Assembly (NCBI GenBank): GCA_003993805.1
Contig: RSEF01000020.1
Span: 9,649,007 to 9,713,006, forward strand
Reading direction: 5' to 3'
Length of the DNA: 64,000 nucleotides
Source: Himantopus leucocephalus
Lineage: Eukaryota; Chordata; Aves; Charadriiformes; Recurvirostridae
Both the position numbers and the translations under genes were made by a program. Positions 10,772 to 25,700 of the stretch are shown here, in pieces (the stretch's first letter is position 1; each line of letters opens with the position of its first letter). Under the pieces are notes generated by a model. The model saw only the letters and a program-made list of their open reading frames with translations. It did no database searches and was not told the origin of the DNA.

Positions 10772-13700
10772 TCACTTGCGGCTCAGGAGGGATCCCAGCA
10801 GAAGCACTCCTGCCACCGTCGCCCCGGTCAGGAGCCATTTGTTGAAGGTCTCCTGGCCCTTCCTCACCTCGGCAGCAGCATCGTTCCCATAGAGGTCCAC
10901 AAACCGCTCCTGTAGGAAGAGAGGAGCAGTGAGAAAAGGGGTGGGAGTGCAGCACAGAGACCATCTCTGCTGCTTTCTGGGGCTTCTTCCTCCTCTGTGG
11001 GAAGGGGCAGGGAGGCTGCTGGGCTCCTGCTGGCAGGAAAGGGGTGGTGGGGACCAGGCAGATGACAGACGCCTTGTGCTTCCTTGCTCTGAATCACACA
11101 CAGAGGGCGATGGGGGAAGCACAGGACCAGTCATGAGAGAAGTGGATGCCAGAAAGGATTTGCAAGGAGAATACAACGCGGACAGGGCAGGAGATGCATC
11201 ACGTGCTCTAGGCTCTCTAAAATTAGCATTGAAGTGTGATAGAAATCATTGCAGCAAGAAAACGCTGGGCTTTATTCCACGGCCGAGGCCTGGGGGAGCA
11301 GAAGCAGGGTTGGTGCCCACGGTTGCGGCAGAAGCCCACACTGCGCATCCCCCTGCGGCTTTTGTGTCCAAAGCAGAGCCTCACCCCTCCTTCTCCCCAC
11401 TGCTACATCCCAGCAAGACAAGCACTCCCATGTCCTGGCCATCGCAGGTTGCTCTGCAGCATGATCTGGATTTCACAAATCCCTGTGGTGAAGGCAGACA
11501 CTTTGGGTCGCGAAACTCCTGCCTTCCCCCTGGCTTTGGGAGAGCAGACCAAGCATGAGGCCCAGCCAGGAATGCAGTCACTCCGGCCCAGCTCGTCCGA
11601 GCCAGCCGCCTCCAGTCCTTCACCTACAGCAGCAAGAGCGGAGCAGATTTCAACAGAGCCACTGAACAGCAAATGGCTGCAGCCCCTCTCCCTCCAAGGG
11701 AGGCATGTGGTGGCACTGGAGACAGATGGCTGTGGCCTGGACTTTGGTAGATGGAGGGCAGAGAGAGAGAAGACCACCAGAGCTGAATTGCTCCGCAGAA
11801 CAAACTCTCAGAGAGCACGTCTGCCCCCTGCACCCATGCAGCACCCTCATGGCACAACACCACCCCTCCTGCTCCCCTGGGCACCCGNCCCCTGCACCCA
11901 CCCTCATGGCATAACACCACCCCTCCTGCTCCCCTGGGCACCTGGGACCTCGGAGCACTGTGAGAATAGCTGCTTGGGTCCCTGGACCACATGTACTGCA
12001 GGGAAGGAGGGGTCCACAGGTAGGCCACATGAAGCAGAGAACTTAACGCTCCAGCAGCTCCCAGGTTTATCAGGGCTGAGCAGGAGCACTGGGGCTAGAG
12101 GGAGCTGGAGCTGTGAGCTCTGTGCTCCCGGTTCGCCAGCAGCTCAGCGTGGGACANCAGGGAAGGAGGGGTCCACAGGCAGGCCACATGAAGCAGAGAA
12201 CTTAACGCTCCAGCAGCTCCCAGGTTTATCAGGGCTGAGCAGGAGCACTGGGGCTAGAGGGAGCTGGAGCTGTGAGCTCTGTGCTCCCGGTTCGCCAGCA
12301 GCTCAGCGTGGGACAGCTCGGCGTCAGCAGGGACTCGATGCTGTCGCACCTCAAGCCCATCTTCCTGGCAAGGTCCCCTGTTCCCTGATAAGTGAATGCA
12401 GTTCCAGTAACCCGGCTGCTCTGGGAAAGCAGAGATAAGCCAGGCTGACGCTGTGCTTGTGTCACGCCTTACCACGGCCTCCCCGGAGGCAGGGGCAGCA
12501 TCCCTGCCTGCAAGCTGCCTCCCATGCCTGCCCACAGGCTGTGATCAGCCTCAACTGCAGCCACAGGACCTGCGGGGGGTTTGGTGCTCGGATCATGGCT
12601 GGGATTGAGAGGGTCTTTAGGCAGATGCCTCTCCATCACTCATGGAAACATGGTGCCAGTCCCCAAAACAGCCCCACCACGGTCACACCTTGCAAGGTAT
12701 CTCCTCACCTTGCCACGCATGATCAAGCTCACACACAGCTTTTCACAGCAAGGTGTGCAACAGACACATATGCTCGCTCCCAGGGAGCTGGGCTGTGTTC
12801 CTCTCCTCGGCCTCTCCTCTCACAGGCCTCCCCGCCATGGGGGATCAGGTACTTGAACAACCACCCGGGTGAGCTGTGCACCTCAGCACCCATCTCTGCC
12901 CCACCAAAGCTCTTCTCTGCCTTCCACCAAACACTGTCTCCAGCATCTCCCAACTCCCTTGGCTGCCTTTCACACCCCCTCGAGCATGAGGAGATATCAG
13001 CAGACCCCGGGGCAGGGTGCTGGGACAACAGGGACTTTGCTAACTCATCCTGGGATACGTCACTGCTGCTGCCTCATTCAAAGTCCTCTTGAGGGATGTG
13101 ACAACCGTCCCCGTGACTCCCGCCACCTACACAGAGCGGCAGAAGGCAGCTCGCTTCCCACCGGGCCTGCCAGCTGGCACGGGCTCTGCGGAGGTGTTGT
13201 ATTGCATCCCGGACCCGCAGAAATGGGCAGGACAGAGGCTCATACGCAGGTGCTACCCAGGGAGAAAGGTGAGGGCTGCTGCCTGCTGCCAGCCCCTCTA
13301 CACAGCTGCTTGCCCAGGGGACGGCCATGGAAACAGTGGAAACATCCTGCAGTGATGTTCTGCAGGAGAGCCCGAACCCAAGGAGGGGATATTTTTAATT
13401 ACGGCACAGGAAATCTCTCTGCTGATAGGTGGTGACAAGCAGAGTAGCGGTGACAGAGCTCAGCAAGCACTGAGCAGGCTGGCAAGGATGAAGGGCACAA
13501 GGGAACTGGGGCAGAAGGCACGACCGTGTCTAGAAAAAACAGTTGTGGAGTGCCTCCACCACCACCCCTACAACATCCCTCTGTACCAGTGCCCTCGTCC
13601 CCGGGGAAGGCCCTTCCCTTAGAAGCACATCCCAGCTGTGCAACCACAACACCCGATGCTGCGGGAACGCTCAGCAGGAGGAAGCAAGCTGCACCCCTCC

Positions 13701-16700
13701 TGATGTATTCCTCAGAAAAAGACACTTTGCTCCCGGATTCAGTAAGGCCTGCCTCATCGAGCCCCATATGTCTCTGCAGGCTCCTCCCGACCCACGGGAG
13801 TGGATATCCCCACAGTCCCCAGGAAGGCTGCAGAGGTGGAAGGGGCTGCATAGTCACTCAGCCTCACCGCAGGGGCGGCAGCGGGGCAGGCACCAGGAGA
13901 GGGCCCCCACAGCCAGGGCAGGGAGCCGGGGAGGGCTGGCAGCCGAGCCTCCCCGCTGCCTTCTTGATGGTATGTGCTGCCGAGCTTGGGGAAAGGCAGT
14001 TCCAAGAAGCGTGTTTTGAAGCCCTTACTTCTAAGAAAAGGAAGTGTTTGCTGAACAAGAGATAAATGGCATACGGTGAACCAAGAGCTATCGGGTGCTA
14101 CAGACGGAGAAGAGCATGACAAGAGCCCTGCGTGGGCAGGGAGGGGATGCAAGCCCCTCTCCTTCCCCCAGGAAAGGAGCAGCAGCTGCTGGAGACGAAG
14201 CTGGGGGCTGCAGGAGGCTCGGGAGGAGAGCGCCTTGCCCTCCCCCAGGGAAACCATCCACAGGAGCTGCGATAGCTCAGCCCCTGCACAACTGCGATCC
14301 CAGATGTGTCCCCTGGGAATGGCAATCCCAGACCAGGGTGAGTGGGAAAACAAGCAGAAGCGTCCTCCCGCCCCATCCTGGGGGTGGGTTGAAGGTTAGG
14401 GAAAGACAGCTTGCTCAGTTCCCACACTGCCCTGGGCCTCGGCTGCTCTGCACCTGAAGCCCAGCACTCCCAGTACTGATTCGGACCTCTCTGGCCTGGT
14501 GTTTGGGATCTCAGGCTTGCCCAGACACGTCCAGATATTTCTGGCCTCCCCCAGTCACCTTTATCTGAGAGGAAATATTTGGAATTCCTGAGTAGCTCAC
14601 AAGGACTATGGTAGCAACAGCACGTCAATGTCTCAACCGCCCTCTCTGTGTGCCCGTGGGCCTCTTCCACCCGAGAGAGGACAGGCTGTTCCACCACAGA
14701 ACACCCGTCACATCCCCTTCCCCACCCCGGGCGAAACACGTCCGAAAGGAGGATGCTCTGGGGCAGGCAATGAGGAAGCAGCGAGAGCTTATGCCTACGC
14801 AAAAGCAATCCCCCGGCTTCGACTCTCCCCTCCCAGTGCTGGGGAAGGACACGTTTTCTTGCTCGAGCCTAAACAAGCACTTGCTGGGGGGGACTTCCCT
14901 CCAGCTGCACGTGCTGCTTGCAGGAGACAGAGGACCTGGAGATCCAGACTCTACCGGTGCCCACCTCCCCACAGGGCAGGGAGGTTCTGCAGTGCCAAAG
15001 GCTCTCGAGACACCTGCAGTGCCCCAAACTGCAACCCACCACCAGGGGGGATGCAGCAGCCTTTTAAACACTGCTCAGTGATGATACACAACACTGCAGT
15101 AGAGAGAAAAGAAGAGCAGGTCTGACCCAAAGTGGTCTGTCTCAGGTGGGAGAGCAGATTAATCAAGCATGAGGTCCAGCTGACACAGTGTTGACATCCT
15201 AGCTTGGAAACGGGAAGGGGAAGACCCAAAGTTTCAGCCTCTTGCTTGGTACCCACCCCCAGAGGTTCAGCTGGTTTCATTCACCAGCACTGCCCAAGCA
15301 GCTCCCCCGGCCGAGCGGGAGGGAGAACGGTTGCCATTCAGGGCGAGCAGAGAGGGTTCCTCTTTCAAGATAAGCTCCAACACAGGGGGAAAGAGGATTC
15401 AGTAAGTGACACCAAACCACGAGGGCAGGTGAAGGAAGCAGATGTAGGCAATAAATCCCCATCTGGTTCTTGTGAGACAGGAGTAAAGTGGGAAGGGGAG
15501 GGTGCTGGCTGCTGGGGAGGGCAGAGTTTGGGTGCTTAAAGCTTTCTCTGCACATGGAGGTGAAGGGTATGGAGGCATTGAGACACCAGCACAAAGCTCT
15601 GAAAACCAGCAGAGAAGAGACAGGCTTTACCTGGACCATTCATGGCGAACCAGTGGCACATGGCCCAACTTTGACAGGGAGACTCTGCCTCCAGCAGGAG
15701 CTACACTGCTGACACCCAGCCAGCCTGTCTGAGACAGACACCCCCAGCAACCAGCTCTGCACATACAAAAGCCTCTCCCACCCAAGGATCTTAACGTGTT
15801 TTATCAAAAATTAGTTGGTTCTCCAAAATCTCCTGTGGGATAAGTCAGCATTGTTCCCAGACAGATCATCAGAGGTGCGGAGAGGTTAAATGCTTTGCCT
15901 AGAGTTGCATACAAGCCAGCAGCATGAGCCACAGCATCTGACTCCCAATCCATGCATTCTTGTCACGAGGCAATGTTTCACTTGAAAACAAGGCTGTTTC
16001 TGTTATACCTTTGCTGTAACTACAGCTGTGTTACTGCTAAGAGGTCTAACACCAATCGCTGGCCAGGAGCGGAGTCATCTGGATGACCAGACCTTTGTTA
16101 ATGAGATGCTGGGAACAATTTTGTGCTGAGCAGCGAGACAAGCATGGAAAAAGAAAGGCAGCGCAGACCTCAACAAAGCCCTGTATCGACAGCAACCTGC
16201 TCCCAGAGCCCCTTCGGGCTGCCAGCTCACCACATGGGACTGGCATATGTGAACCTGGAGGTGAAGCACAGGGGGAAAAAGGCAGCTGAGGTCTTTCAGA
16301 AAGAAAGAAAACTTAACTATTCCCAATGGCTGCCACTAGGATCCTGTAAACACAGCTCAGCCTGTCCTGACACACTATGAAAGTGGAAGAGACATCCTGG
16401 AGGTCCTCCCTCTGCCCTGCACCCCTAGACACTGCATCCACGTGTGGCCCTGACCATCCCCAGCCCTGTCTGAAGCCCAGGCCCAAAATGAGGGCAGCAG
16501 GGACACCGTGCATGTCTGTACCAGCCACACAGCACTGCCTGCAGGATTGGGACTGGCGGTCAGCGTGATCCCTGGACTTGGGAGCATGCCAAGGAGACAT
16601 GCCATCCAAGGCAGAGGTCTTGGAGCTTCTGTGCATCCCCAGCTTCACCCCTCAGGTCCCCATCAGCACCCTGGGCAGGCTCGGGATGGGGCTCTGGGGA

Positions 16701-19700
16701 CACGGGGAGGGGAAGGGGCTCTGGGGACAACACAGTCGCAGGTGCAAATGCTCCAGAGACCCAGCTCTAACTGTTATGCAAATGATGACCTCCAGGGAAG
16801 CAGCTGCTGATCTCCATGACAATGGCAGGGAATGCCACCCGCCCCACTGCCTCTCCTGCCCTGGGAGCGGGCAGGCGCTGGGGGGCTGCAGGCACTGGGG
16901 TGCTGCCTCTGCCCAAGCTCCAGGGCTCTGCACGCAGAGAAACCTGCGACCCTGAAGGATGCAGCCATAAACTCAAAAGGGTTAATTAAGCACATCTCCA
17001 CCTCCCTCTCCTCCCAGCCGACCTCATCAGACATCAGTGTTGGGCTGCAACCGATGGGGGAGGCTGCCCCTGGGGCCTCAGCCCAAAGCCCAACAAACCT
17101 GCAGGGGTTCAGCCTAGCGAGGGCCAGAGCTGGCTCTTTTCTAACCAGAAACAAACCCTCACTAGCACATTCCAGCCCTAATCCTTGCTGCGGCAGCCTC
17201 CTGTCAAACTGGTTTCATCACCAGCTCCAGGAAACCTGCAATAACCCCACACCATTCAGCACAATTTCAGCATTTTCCAAATACATGAAAGGGGCTACGG
17301 TGACAGCTGTAACCCCCCATCCCTGCCCCGGGAGATTGCTGCGCACAGCACGAGATGGAGAGCAGGGAATTGCGCGCTCTGTTCCAGAAATCTGCTGAAA
17401 CATTCATGTGTATTAAACCGGGAGATGGTGCGAATGACTAATCTACTTGCATCCATCTTTCATCAGTGTTTCTCCCAGAACTAACCAGGCTGAGGGCTCC
17501 CGAAGGTGCTGAAGCCCCGGCCGGCATCGGGCACGCTCGGCAGCAGAACGGCTGGCAGGCGACAAGGCTCAGGTACAAAGGCACAGCGAAGAACACATTG
17601 GCTGAGCCGGATCCACTCAAGAGATTAGCACCTGCTGGGAATGGGATTGTTTTCCAAAGGGCATTAAGTGGAATAGTCGGAGGAAAGACGGTCTCTCTGA
17701 TGCTTCTCCCCACCGGACAGATGGTGTCTGAGCCCCGGCAGGCAGAGCAGCCTGCCTGCCTGCTTTTGTGCGAGGGGCGCGCTCGGGGGGCAGGGGAAGA
17801 CTCCTGCTTTAATTTCACGGTTATCTGCTGCCTGCGGTGCCAGGGAGCCCAAGCGCCACGGCCAGCTCGCTGCACTGGACAAGCACCTCGGCAGGGTCCC
17901 CCACACCCGCGGAACAAAGCTCAATTTTCACCTTGTCATTGCTTTTCCCAGACGTCACAGCTCCTGTGCAATCGTGCCCTTGTGTAACTATGGGGAAACC
18001 TGTGCTGAGGAGACGCGCCATGCTCACGTGTGCCTGGCTGCGGAGCCACGTTCCCTCCTATCCAGGGGCCGAGTCGTGCGATGCAGATGGATCTCCCCAG
18101 CCCTCAACTGCACCACAAGCCTTACACCAAATCCCCACTGCAGGGAGCAGCACCATTACCAGAGGCCAAGGGAGCAAGGTTGGGTGCGGGGATGGTCCCT
18201 GTGGGAGACAGATCCCAGGGAAGGGCCGCCTGGTTCTCCTGCCTCAAGCCATTTGTCCTCCAGCATCCCGGAGGAGCGCCGGCCAAGTTTCACCGCTTCC
18301 CACTTCACTCCCAGCACCTCACGAGGCTGCTGTAATTCTTACATGCCACTTGAATGAAAAAGGGGAAAGGGTGGAGGTGCAGGAAGAGGAGGAAGATGTG
18401 CTCATTCTGTTTTCACTTCCTGTTAGTCCACATGAAGTCTCAAATGATTCAGGCCACGAAGTCCCTTTTAGCAAAATCCTTGCTGACTTGAGGGGAGGAA
18501 GCAGAGTAGGCAGCTGATGCAGCAAATGTGGGAGAGACTGGTGCAGCACGACAAGGAGACTCTGTGCTCTGCCCTGGGCTCCTCCATACGTGTTGTTGCA
18601 TGAAATAATCACTGTCTGGTGCACTGGAAGCTTCTAAATGAGGTCAGTTGCTCTAATAAAAGATATTAGCTCTCCGGCAAGTTTAATACACTGGTGAGCC
18701 ATACCATTACAGGATGGAAGCACTTGCAACACTGCTATGATGGCTGATTTACAGGTAGCAACACCTCATTTTCTCCATACATAAGTCATATGTCACCCAG
18801 ACACTACCCAGGGCCACATACACACCCAGGTCCCACATCCCAGCCCAAACCCTGAGCCGGCTCGCCACGAGTTACATGGAGTAATGTCACGTACTGCTGC
18901 CAGCCATGCTCCTTGCACAACACTCCTAAGCCTGCCTCAGCCTCACTGACGGTAAAAACCAGAGATGTGCAAATGGGACTAGCATCGTTTGGAGAATTAA
19001 TGAAGTGATGCAGACAGCTGTCCTGCTCCACCTGAGCGTGGCGTTAGCTGCATTCAAACCAAACCAGCTCTGTGCCAGCCTAGGCCTTTTCTCTGAGCTT
19101 CCCAAAGAGCCCTTCACCCTCCAGCAGAGAAGAAAACCCTTCCATGCTCCTTCAGGAAGCAGCCAGCTTCAGCAGCTCCCTCCCCTCAGGCACACGGTCC
19201 TACCCCCAACAGACAGGTCCCTACACAGCTCTGCCTGTCTACCCCTCACACACCTCCTGGCATGAGCAGCTCCTGCTCAAAGCCCTGCCTGCTGCCAAGT
19301 TGTCACGTTTTGGAGTATTTGATTTCAGTCTTAAGAGCACCTGGCTGGCAGCAGTACAGGCAGGGAGGACTTGCCTTCTCTTTGTTCTTGGTCAGGCAGA
19401 GCATGGAGCAGACGACACCTGCCTCGGTTTCCCCCTGAGCTCAGGACCGGGTCTGCAAGCTGCGGAGCTCTGGGTCCATCCTAGATCAGGAGCGGGGGCA
19501 GAAAGGCTGAGCCCGGCCCTGCTCCCACTGGAGGCGCCTCATCTCCAGGGCTCATGTCCCCAAGCAGGATACCGATGGCAGAAGCTAGCTACTAATTGGA
19601 TCTACTTAAATCAGATGCTACGTCTGCAGACACAGCTGAAACACAAGCTTGAGCAGGAAGGAGGATAATGCAATAAATTCAAGCAGCTCTCCCCAAGGGA

Positions 19701-22700
19701 ATCGCACAGACCCCCGAAACTTCCCTCTTCGCAGATACAGCCTATTACCCTTCCTTGGGCATGCTGCATAAATGCAGGGGCAAGCACTGGCTGAGAGAGT
19801 AACCAGCCCAAAACATGCTGAAACGCCATGCTCACCCAGCTCGCTGCTCCCAGTAGCAGAGGGAAGGCAGACCAGTTACAGCACAATATTCGAACAGTCC
19901 CCATGGCCATGGGAGCCTCTCTGGTTAATGCTCCGAATCCCACTCCTCCCTCCCTCGCTACCCCGGAGGCAGGCAGCAGCGCTGAGTGCACTGGGTTTCC
20001 CATTAAAGAGATCCTGAGAGACAGCACTGGGCTGGTACACGTGAGCACGTGTCCGAGAGAAGACACGGGCGGCTGGAGAGATGCTGGCTGCACAGAGGAG
20101 CTGCAGCGGGCGTTCCCGCCTGCAGGCAGTCCTTCTCAGCACTGCTCAGTCCTTGGATTCTTTTTCTTTTTTTGCTAACTAAATTAAACATGAGGATAAA
20201 ATAAGCAAAATACCTAAAAATAAAAAATAAAACGAGAATTTCTGCAGCACAACTAGGTCACAGCTCCCCAGCACGCGAGTTGTGGCAGCCACGGCTCAGC
20301 CCCTCGAGCCTCCCGGGTTCAAAACTGACATCTCTCTTAAAAGGCTGCCTCCCGAAACCCACACCTGCTCCCCGGTAAGCCCAGCTGGAGCCATCTGCTA
20401 ACGGCTCTGCTTCCCGCAGCCCTCTGCTCCCTCGCTCCACCGGGCTGTTCTGCTTCTGTGGCAAAGAGTAACCCTTCTCCCCACCTGAACGTGGCGAGGG
20501 CCAGCTCACACTCTGAAGCTGCCCCGGTGCACCCAGCAAAGCCATTGCATCCTCCTCCATGGGCACACTGCGTGGAAAGCTCTCACACACCTCTAGAAAG
20601 CATGTCACCTAACTTAAGCTCTTGGCATCCCAAGGGCGATTAGGAGATGGACTTCAGAGAGATCTTACACCAAACACCTCTCTGTACATACTTCACGTGG
20701 GGAGCAGGAACGGTTTCCCTGTCCAAGGCCAGGGCAGCAAACCAAGAGTGCCCTGGCACCGAGGGACACTGCTTCCCTTTCATGACTCCATTATCTGTGT
20801 TAATCTTTAGTTGCTCAGAACAATAGCATTTAAGGGTAACATCCCTCTCGGGAGGGTGGAGGAGGAGAGTGTCGATGCTTTCCTGCCATGCAAAGGCAGA
20901 GCCACCCCTCAGAGCATACCTTCGCACTGAATCAGCCAGCAGGTAGGTGAACATCCGGACTGCTATCAGAGTCACCAGAGGGGAGAGGGCAGCCACCCCC
21001 AGCCCCTTTCTGCTCCCACGGCAGAAGTCACCATTAATCCCTTGTCTCTCGGTTCAGCAGGTCTGCAACACTTCTACAACTGATATCCATCCCTTCCCTT
21101 CCCCCAGCTCCTCCTGGGAATACTCCGGCTCTACAACTAGTGGGGAAAGAGCTGCTAGAGAAATACTCCTTGTAATGTCAAGATGGGACTGTGCTTACAG
21201 CCGTCAGCAGCTTGGTAAAAATCAAAGGAGAGAAGCTTAAGCAAAGGCCTCAAAGCATCCTGCCACGATTCAGCCTGCACCCAGTGTGGGTCGCAGACGT
21301 ATCACTGCTCCCCGGCTTAAACTATGTACATAAACCATACAGAAGCTCCACGGAAATCAGGTGCGGCACCCCAAACACCTACAGAAAGCTGCAGCTTCCA
21401 CATGGGGAAAAAAGAGCACCCTGCTCCCTCCCATCTTGTCTGCTGTGATGGGACACCCCATTGCTGCTGAAATGGGGAGAGACCCTGGGCAGCACTCAGG
21501 GGAACCCAGCTCCAGTTTCAGACAGGAGCAGGATGATCAGGAAGACTGATATTACTGAGAGCAGCTGTGAACACAGAGCAGCAAGAAACAGTTTGTTAAT
21601 TATTTCACAGGTCTTTTTTTAAATGACACTCCGCTCTTTGGATTAAAGAACCTCAGAGTGCTTTATGAATCAGAGTTCCCAGTGGCTCCCCTGGGAGGGA
21701 AGGAAACGCTATCCCTTTTGCTGAAAGACGGCAAGGTTAAGTGGGCTGCTCTGAGCCACAGCCAGTGATGGGCAGGAGCTTTGCCTTCCAGGCGCCTGCT
21801 CTAATCACAGATCTAAGGAACGTAATCAAACTGCACCGCACACAGAGAGACAGCAAGGAAAACAGGCAGGGCCCCAACGAAGGAGAACCAAGTAAATGGG
21901 GCGAAGAGCAAAGCTCTGAAAACTCGCCTCTGCATCGTTCTCAGTCTAGTGGCAGGAATGCTGCTGCGGGCCGGGCAGGAAGCTGCAGTGGAAGTCATTC
22001 CAATGGCATTTCCTGGAGAGCACTGCAGAAAAGCCTCCCAGGTCGTAGGCAGGACGAGAAGCTGCCAGGGATCTGCATGCTGAGCCCAGATCTCCAGCCG
22101 CCAGTGAGGACACAGCTACCTGGGATGGCCGTGCCAGGCAGGACAGCCTGAGCCAAGACCCTGCCGGCAGCAACCGTCAGGCAGGCAGTTCCCACAGCCA
22201 GAGAGGAACACCCTGTACTGCAAAGGGACACAGGAGACCCAGCTGGCAGGGGAAGAATATTTTTTTCATCCCAAGCAGGTGATGACAATGGGGGCATCGT
22301 CTCAGCTGCAAGGGATCCAGACTGTAAAATAATTACAGAGGACAGTGGAAAGCAATAGCCCAGCTAAGCTTTGCAGACCACTGGTTGGGATTCATCTCTA
22401 AGACAGCAAAGCGCAGCGTTTGCTATCCACAGTCACACCCTACAGCCAGCTCTGCTGCGTGTTGGCCAGCCAGTGAAACTGATGTCTGCGATCTCAAATG
22501 GGATTAGCAGTGCCAGGGCATCCCCGAAACTCAATTTGTTAACACTCAAAACAGCACAGCTCTGGGAAGCGGCGCTCACCCCAGAGGGAGCTGTGTTCCC
22601 CATATGGTACAATGCGCAGGTGTGCCCCTTCCACGTGCGCCGTGCACACCTAGCACAGTGCTCCCCTCTGAGTCTCAGGGCACAACAGTAGCAGAATTCA

Positions 22701-25700
22701 AACTTGCACTTATCTTACACTGCCCAAAAAGCTCGGACTGACAAGGTGTGAGGATCCTGGGGCACCCGAGATCAGATAGATCAAACATTGGAATAGGCTG
22801 CCCAGGGAGGTGGTGGATTCGCCATCCCTGGTGGTGTTTAAAAAAAAGGGTAGATGTGGTACTTGGGGATATGGTTTAGAAGTGGTTTTTGTCAGGTTAG
22901 GTTAATGGTTGGACTTGATGATCTTAAAGGTCCCTTCCAACCTCAACAATTCTATGATTCTAGATAATGTGGTGGTTGCAGGGAAGGCTTGTGTGGGTTA
23001 CCTGGGCAATGGCACAGGGCCAAAAATAATTTCTGAAGAGCTGACAATTGAAGGCTTGCCCTCAACCTGAAACCATTGAGAAGGCTGCAGCAAGAGCACA
23101 GGATGAAATCCCAGCTGCACTCTGTCATATGACACAGGCTGAGTCATTTCCTATTATTCAAGAAAAAAATTAAAAAGGTAAAAAATGAGTTTGCTATATT
23201 GACATCTTCTAAGGGTTTTCCCCAAACAGAACCGCAAGCTTCCAGTCCACCGCAGAGCCACACAACACATACGGCCCGGCACACCGAGCCCTGGGCGGCC
23301 AGGGCAAGCTGAGAGCCTGGGGTGCACAGAGCCAACACGGGAAGTGGTCCATTCTCCTTCAGCCTAGCCCAGGATTGGGATTCAGATGTCACAGACTGGT
23401 GACAAAGATGCTGTTTGCTTTCAGCCCTGGCCTGGCACAGACCCTTCACACTGGTCCACACCACACACCCTGCAAACAGGAAACCTCTTGCCTATTTCTC
23501 CACAGATCTACCTCCAAGCCCACACAGAACACCCTCTTTAAACCTCACTCTGAACACAGATTTAACCTTGAAAGAAAAGCTGTCATCCACTGATGATCCA
23601 GGCAGGAACTACTGCTCGCTTTCCTTTCTCAAACAGATTAAACACGGTCAGTACATCTCTGCCTGCCAGGCTCTCTCCCGCACATTCTGTGCTTCCCCCT
23701 CCTATGTTCCGACTCATCAGATTTCTCCCCCCATGATTCCTGATCCCCACTGGGATCACTGTTTGAACTTCACAGCTAGTGGAATCTGGCCCTGGCCAAA
23801 GCAACTGCCTCAGGAAAGCCTCCTTTGGTTTTGATGGCTCACCAAGGCAGCAGCTCTCTTCTGGCTGGTTATTAAATGCCCCCTTTGGGTTGTTCTTGTT
23901 TGTTTTCTCAGTGCCAGATTGCGGAGAGGAGAGCAAACCTATGCAAGGCCAGTAAACATGACAAAATACACCCATGTTACTGCTATGTAGTGAGATTTGC
24001 CATTTCCTCCTCACCTCAAAAAATGGTTTCTCAAGAAAACTGCTAGAGCTCAGCACACAGCAGCCTTAACAGGGCTCCTAAAGGCAACCTGCACCCCACA
24101 GCCATCCTATGCTTGCCTCTCTTCCACTGGTGAGGAATGAAACAGAGCTTCCTACGCGACCAGGCTGTGCAATACCTGTGATGGAGCCCCTTTCCTTCCC
24201 TCTTTCAGAGGGGCTTTCCAGGAAGAGAAGTGCTGCAGTGCTCCAAAACACAAACCACCTGGTCCCTGCCAAGCAGGCCTGCCAGAACTTGCATCTCTCT
24301 CACCAGGACCTGCCTGCTGCACCTCTCAGGAGAGCTTTGTTTGCATGGGACAGGCTCTAACAGCTCAGATGCACCAAAAAGGCTCCCTGTGCAAACAGGG
24401 TAGCAGGAGAGGGACCGCTCTGTCACAGCAAGTGCAGGGTGGCACTCCCTTCTTGCAGGGAGAGCTGGCAGCAGGCCAGCAGTTTTCTCCCTGCAGCTGG
24501 AGTCGCATGAGAGCGAAGCAGAGCATCTCCACGCACGCCCCACGCGTGAGGCACTCAGGAGCTCTTATGGCCCCTCTGCTGCTGCTGCACTGTGCCATCC
24601 CTACACTTGGAGCGGCACGGCTGCCCCCTGAGAAGGGACACGGTGAAACCCCAGCACGGAGGAAAGCTACCGCTGAGACGTCAAACAAGCCCTGGGTTGG
24701 GGTTTGCAACAGGCTGGCAGCAGCCACACTGCCCAGCCTGGTTTTCTGGTGGCTGGTGGGGTGGATCCCCCCCACTATGGCCTTTACCACCCCACTGGCT
24801 TCCCTTCAGCTACTGGCACAGCCCGGGCAGCAGCACAGCCTAAGCAGTGAAGTTAGAAGCCCCGTTCAAGGTTAGAAGGAGAGCAAGGCTGTTCCCCGGG
24901 TGGGAAACATGGCTAACGGTGATCTTCAAAGCAAGAGCTAGTGGGCGGGTCAGATAGAGAGGAGTCCTGACCCTTCTGCAATCTGTTGAACAAATATTTG
25001 CTCCAAACAATGAATTTACAGACAGACACAAAAAAATTGAAGAGTCTTAACCATGGTGGTTGGGGGGTGGGGAACAGAGGGAGGAGGTATTTCATTCCCC
25101 GCAAGCAGGGACCAGTGATTTTCCACCAGTGATTTAATCTAAATCCCCCAGAGAGTTCATTTACAAAAAATCAGATTGCATTATCGCCTAGGTCTCCAGG
25201 ATACAGCCCAATCCGTCACTAACAGCAACAGCCACACTAGCTTGGAAACCTCAATTTGATCACTCAATTCCAAGACTAATCTGTGGCTTTAAAAGCCAAA
25301 GCCAGAGGGAGGGGGGAAGGAACTCAGCATTTGGCCAGGGTTATCTGCAGGATGAGAGAGCTAATGGGCCAGATACAGCCTGATGAAATGGCCAGCAGAT
25401 CCTGGGTTATTAATCGAAACCAAGCTCCTCCGCCTGAGCAGCCCCACCCAGGCAGTGCCCCTGGGCGGCCACATTCCTGGAATTCCTGCACCCTGTGTGA
25501 ACCTGCTCCCTCTCCCTGGGTGCACCCACTTTCCCTCTCTGGGGACCTCGGCATTGCCGGCTGGGCGTGAGGAGCTGGGGAGCTCTGCGGGGCTCCTGTG
25601 CCTCTCCTCTGTCTGGACGGTGCAGACTACAACGCTGGGCTCAAAGGTTTCTGCCCCCTCCTCGAGATACAGGGGCCTGTTGATGGACTGTGAAATAAAC

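Noticed and set aside
20160..20235. T- and A-rich stretch considered as a retroposon tail
   Set aside because: No upstream element body, target-site duplication or CR1 3' end was seen.
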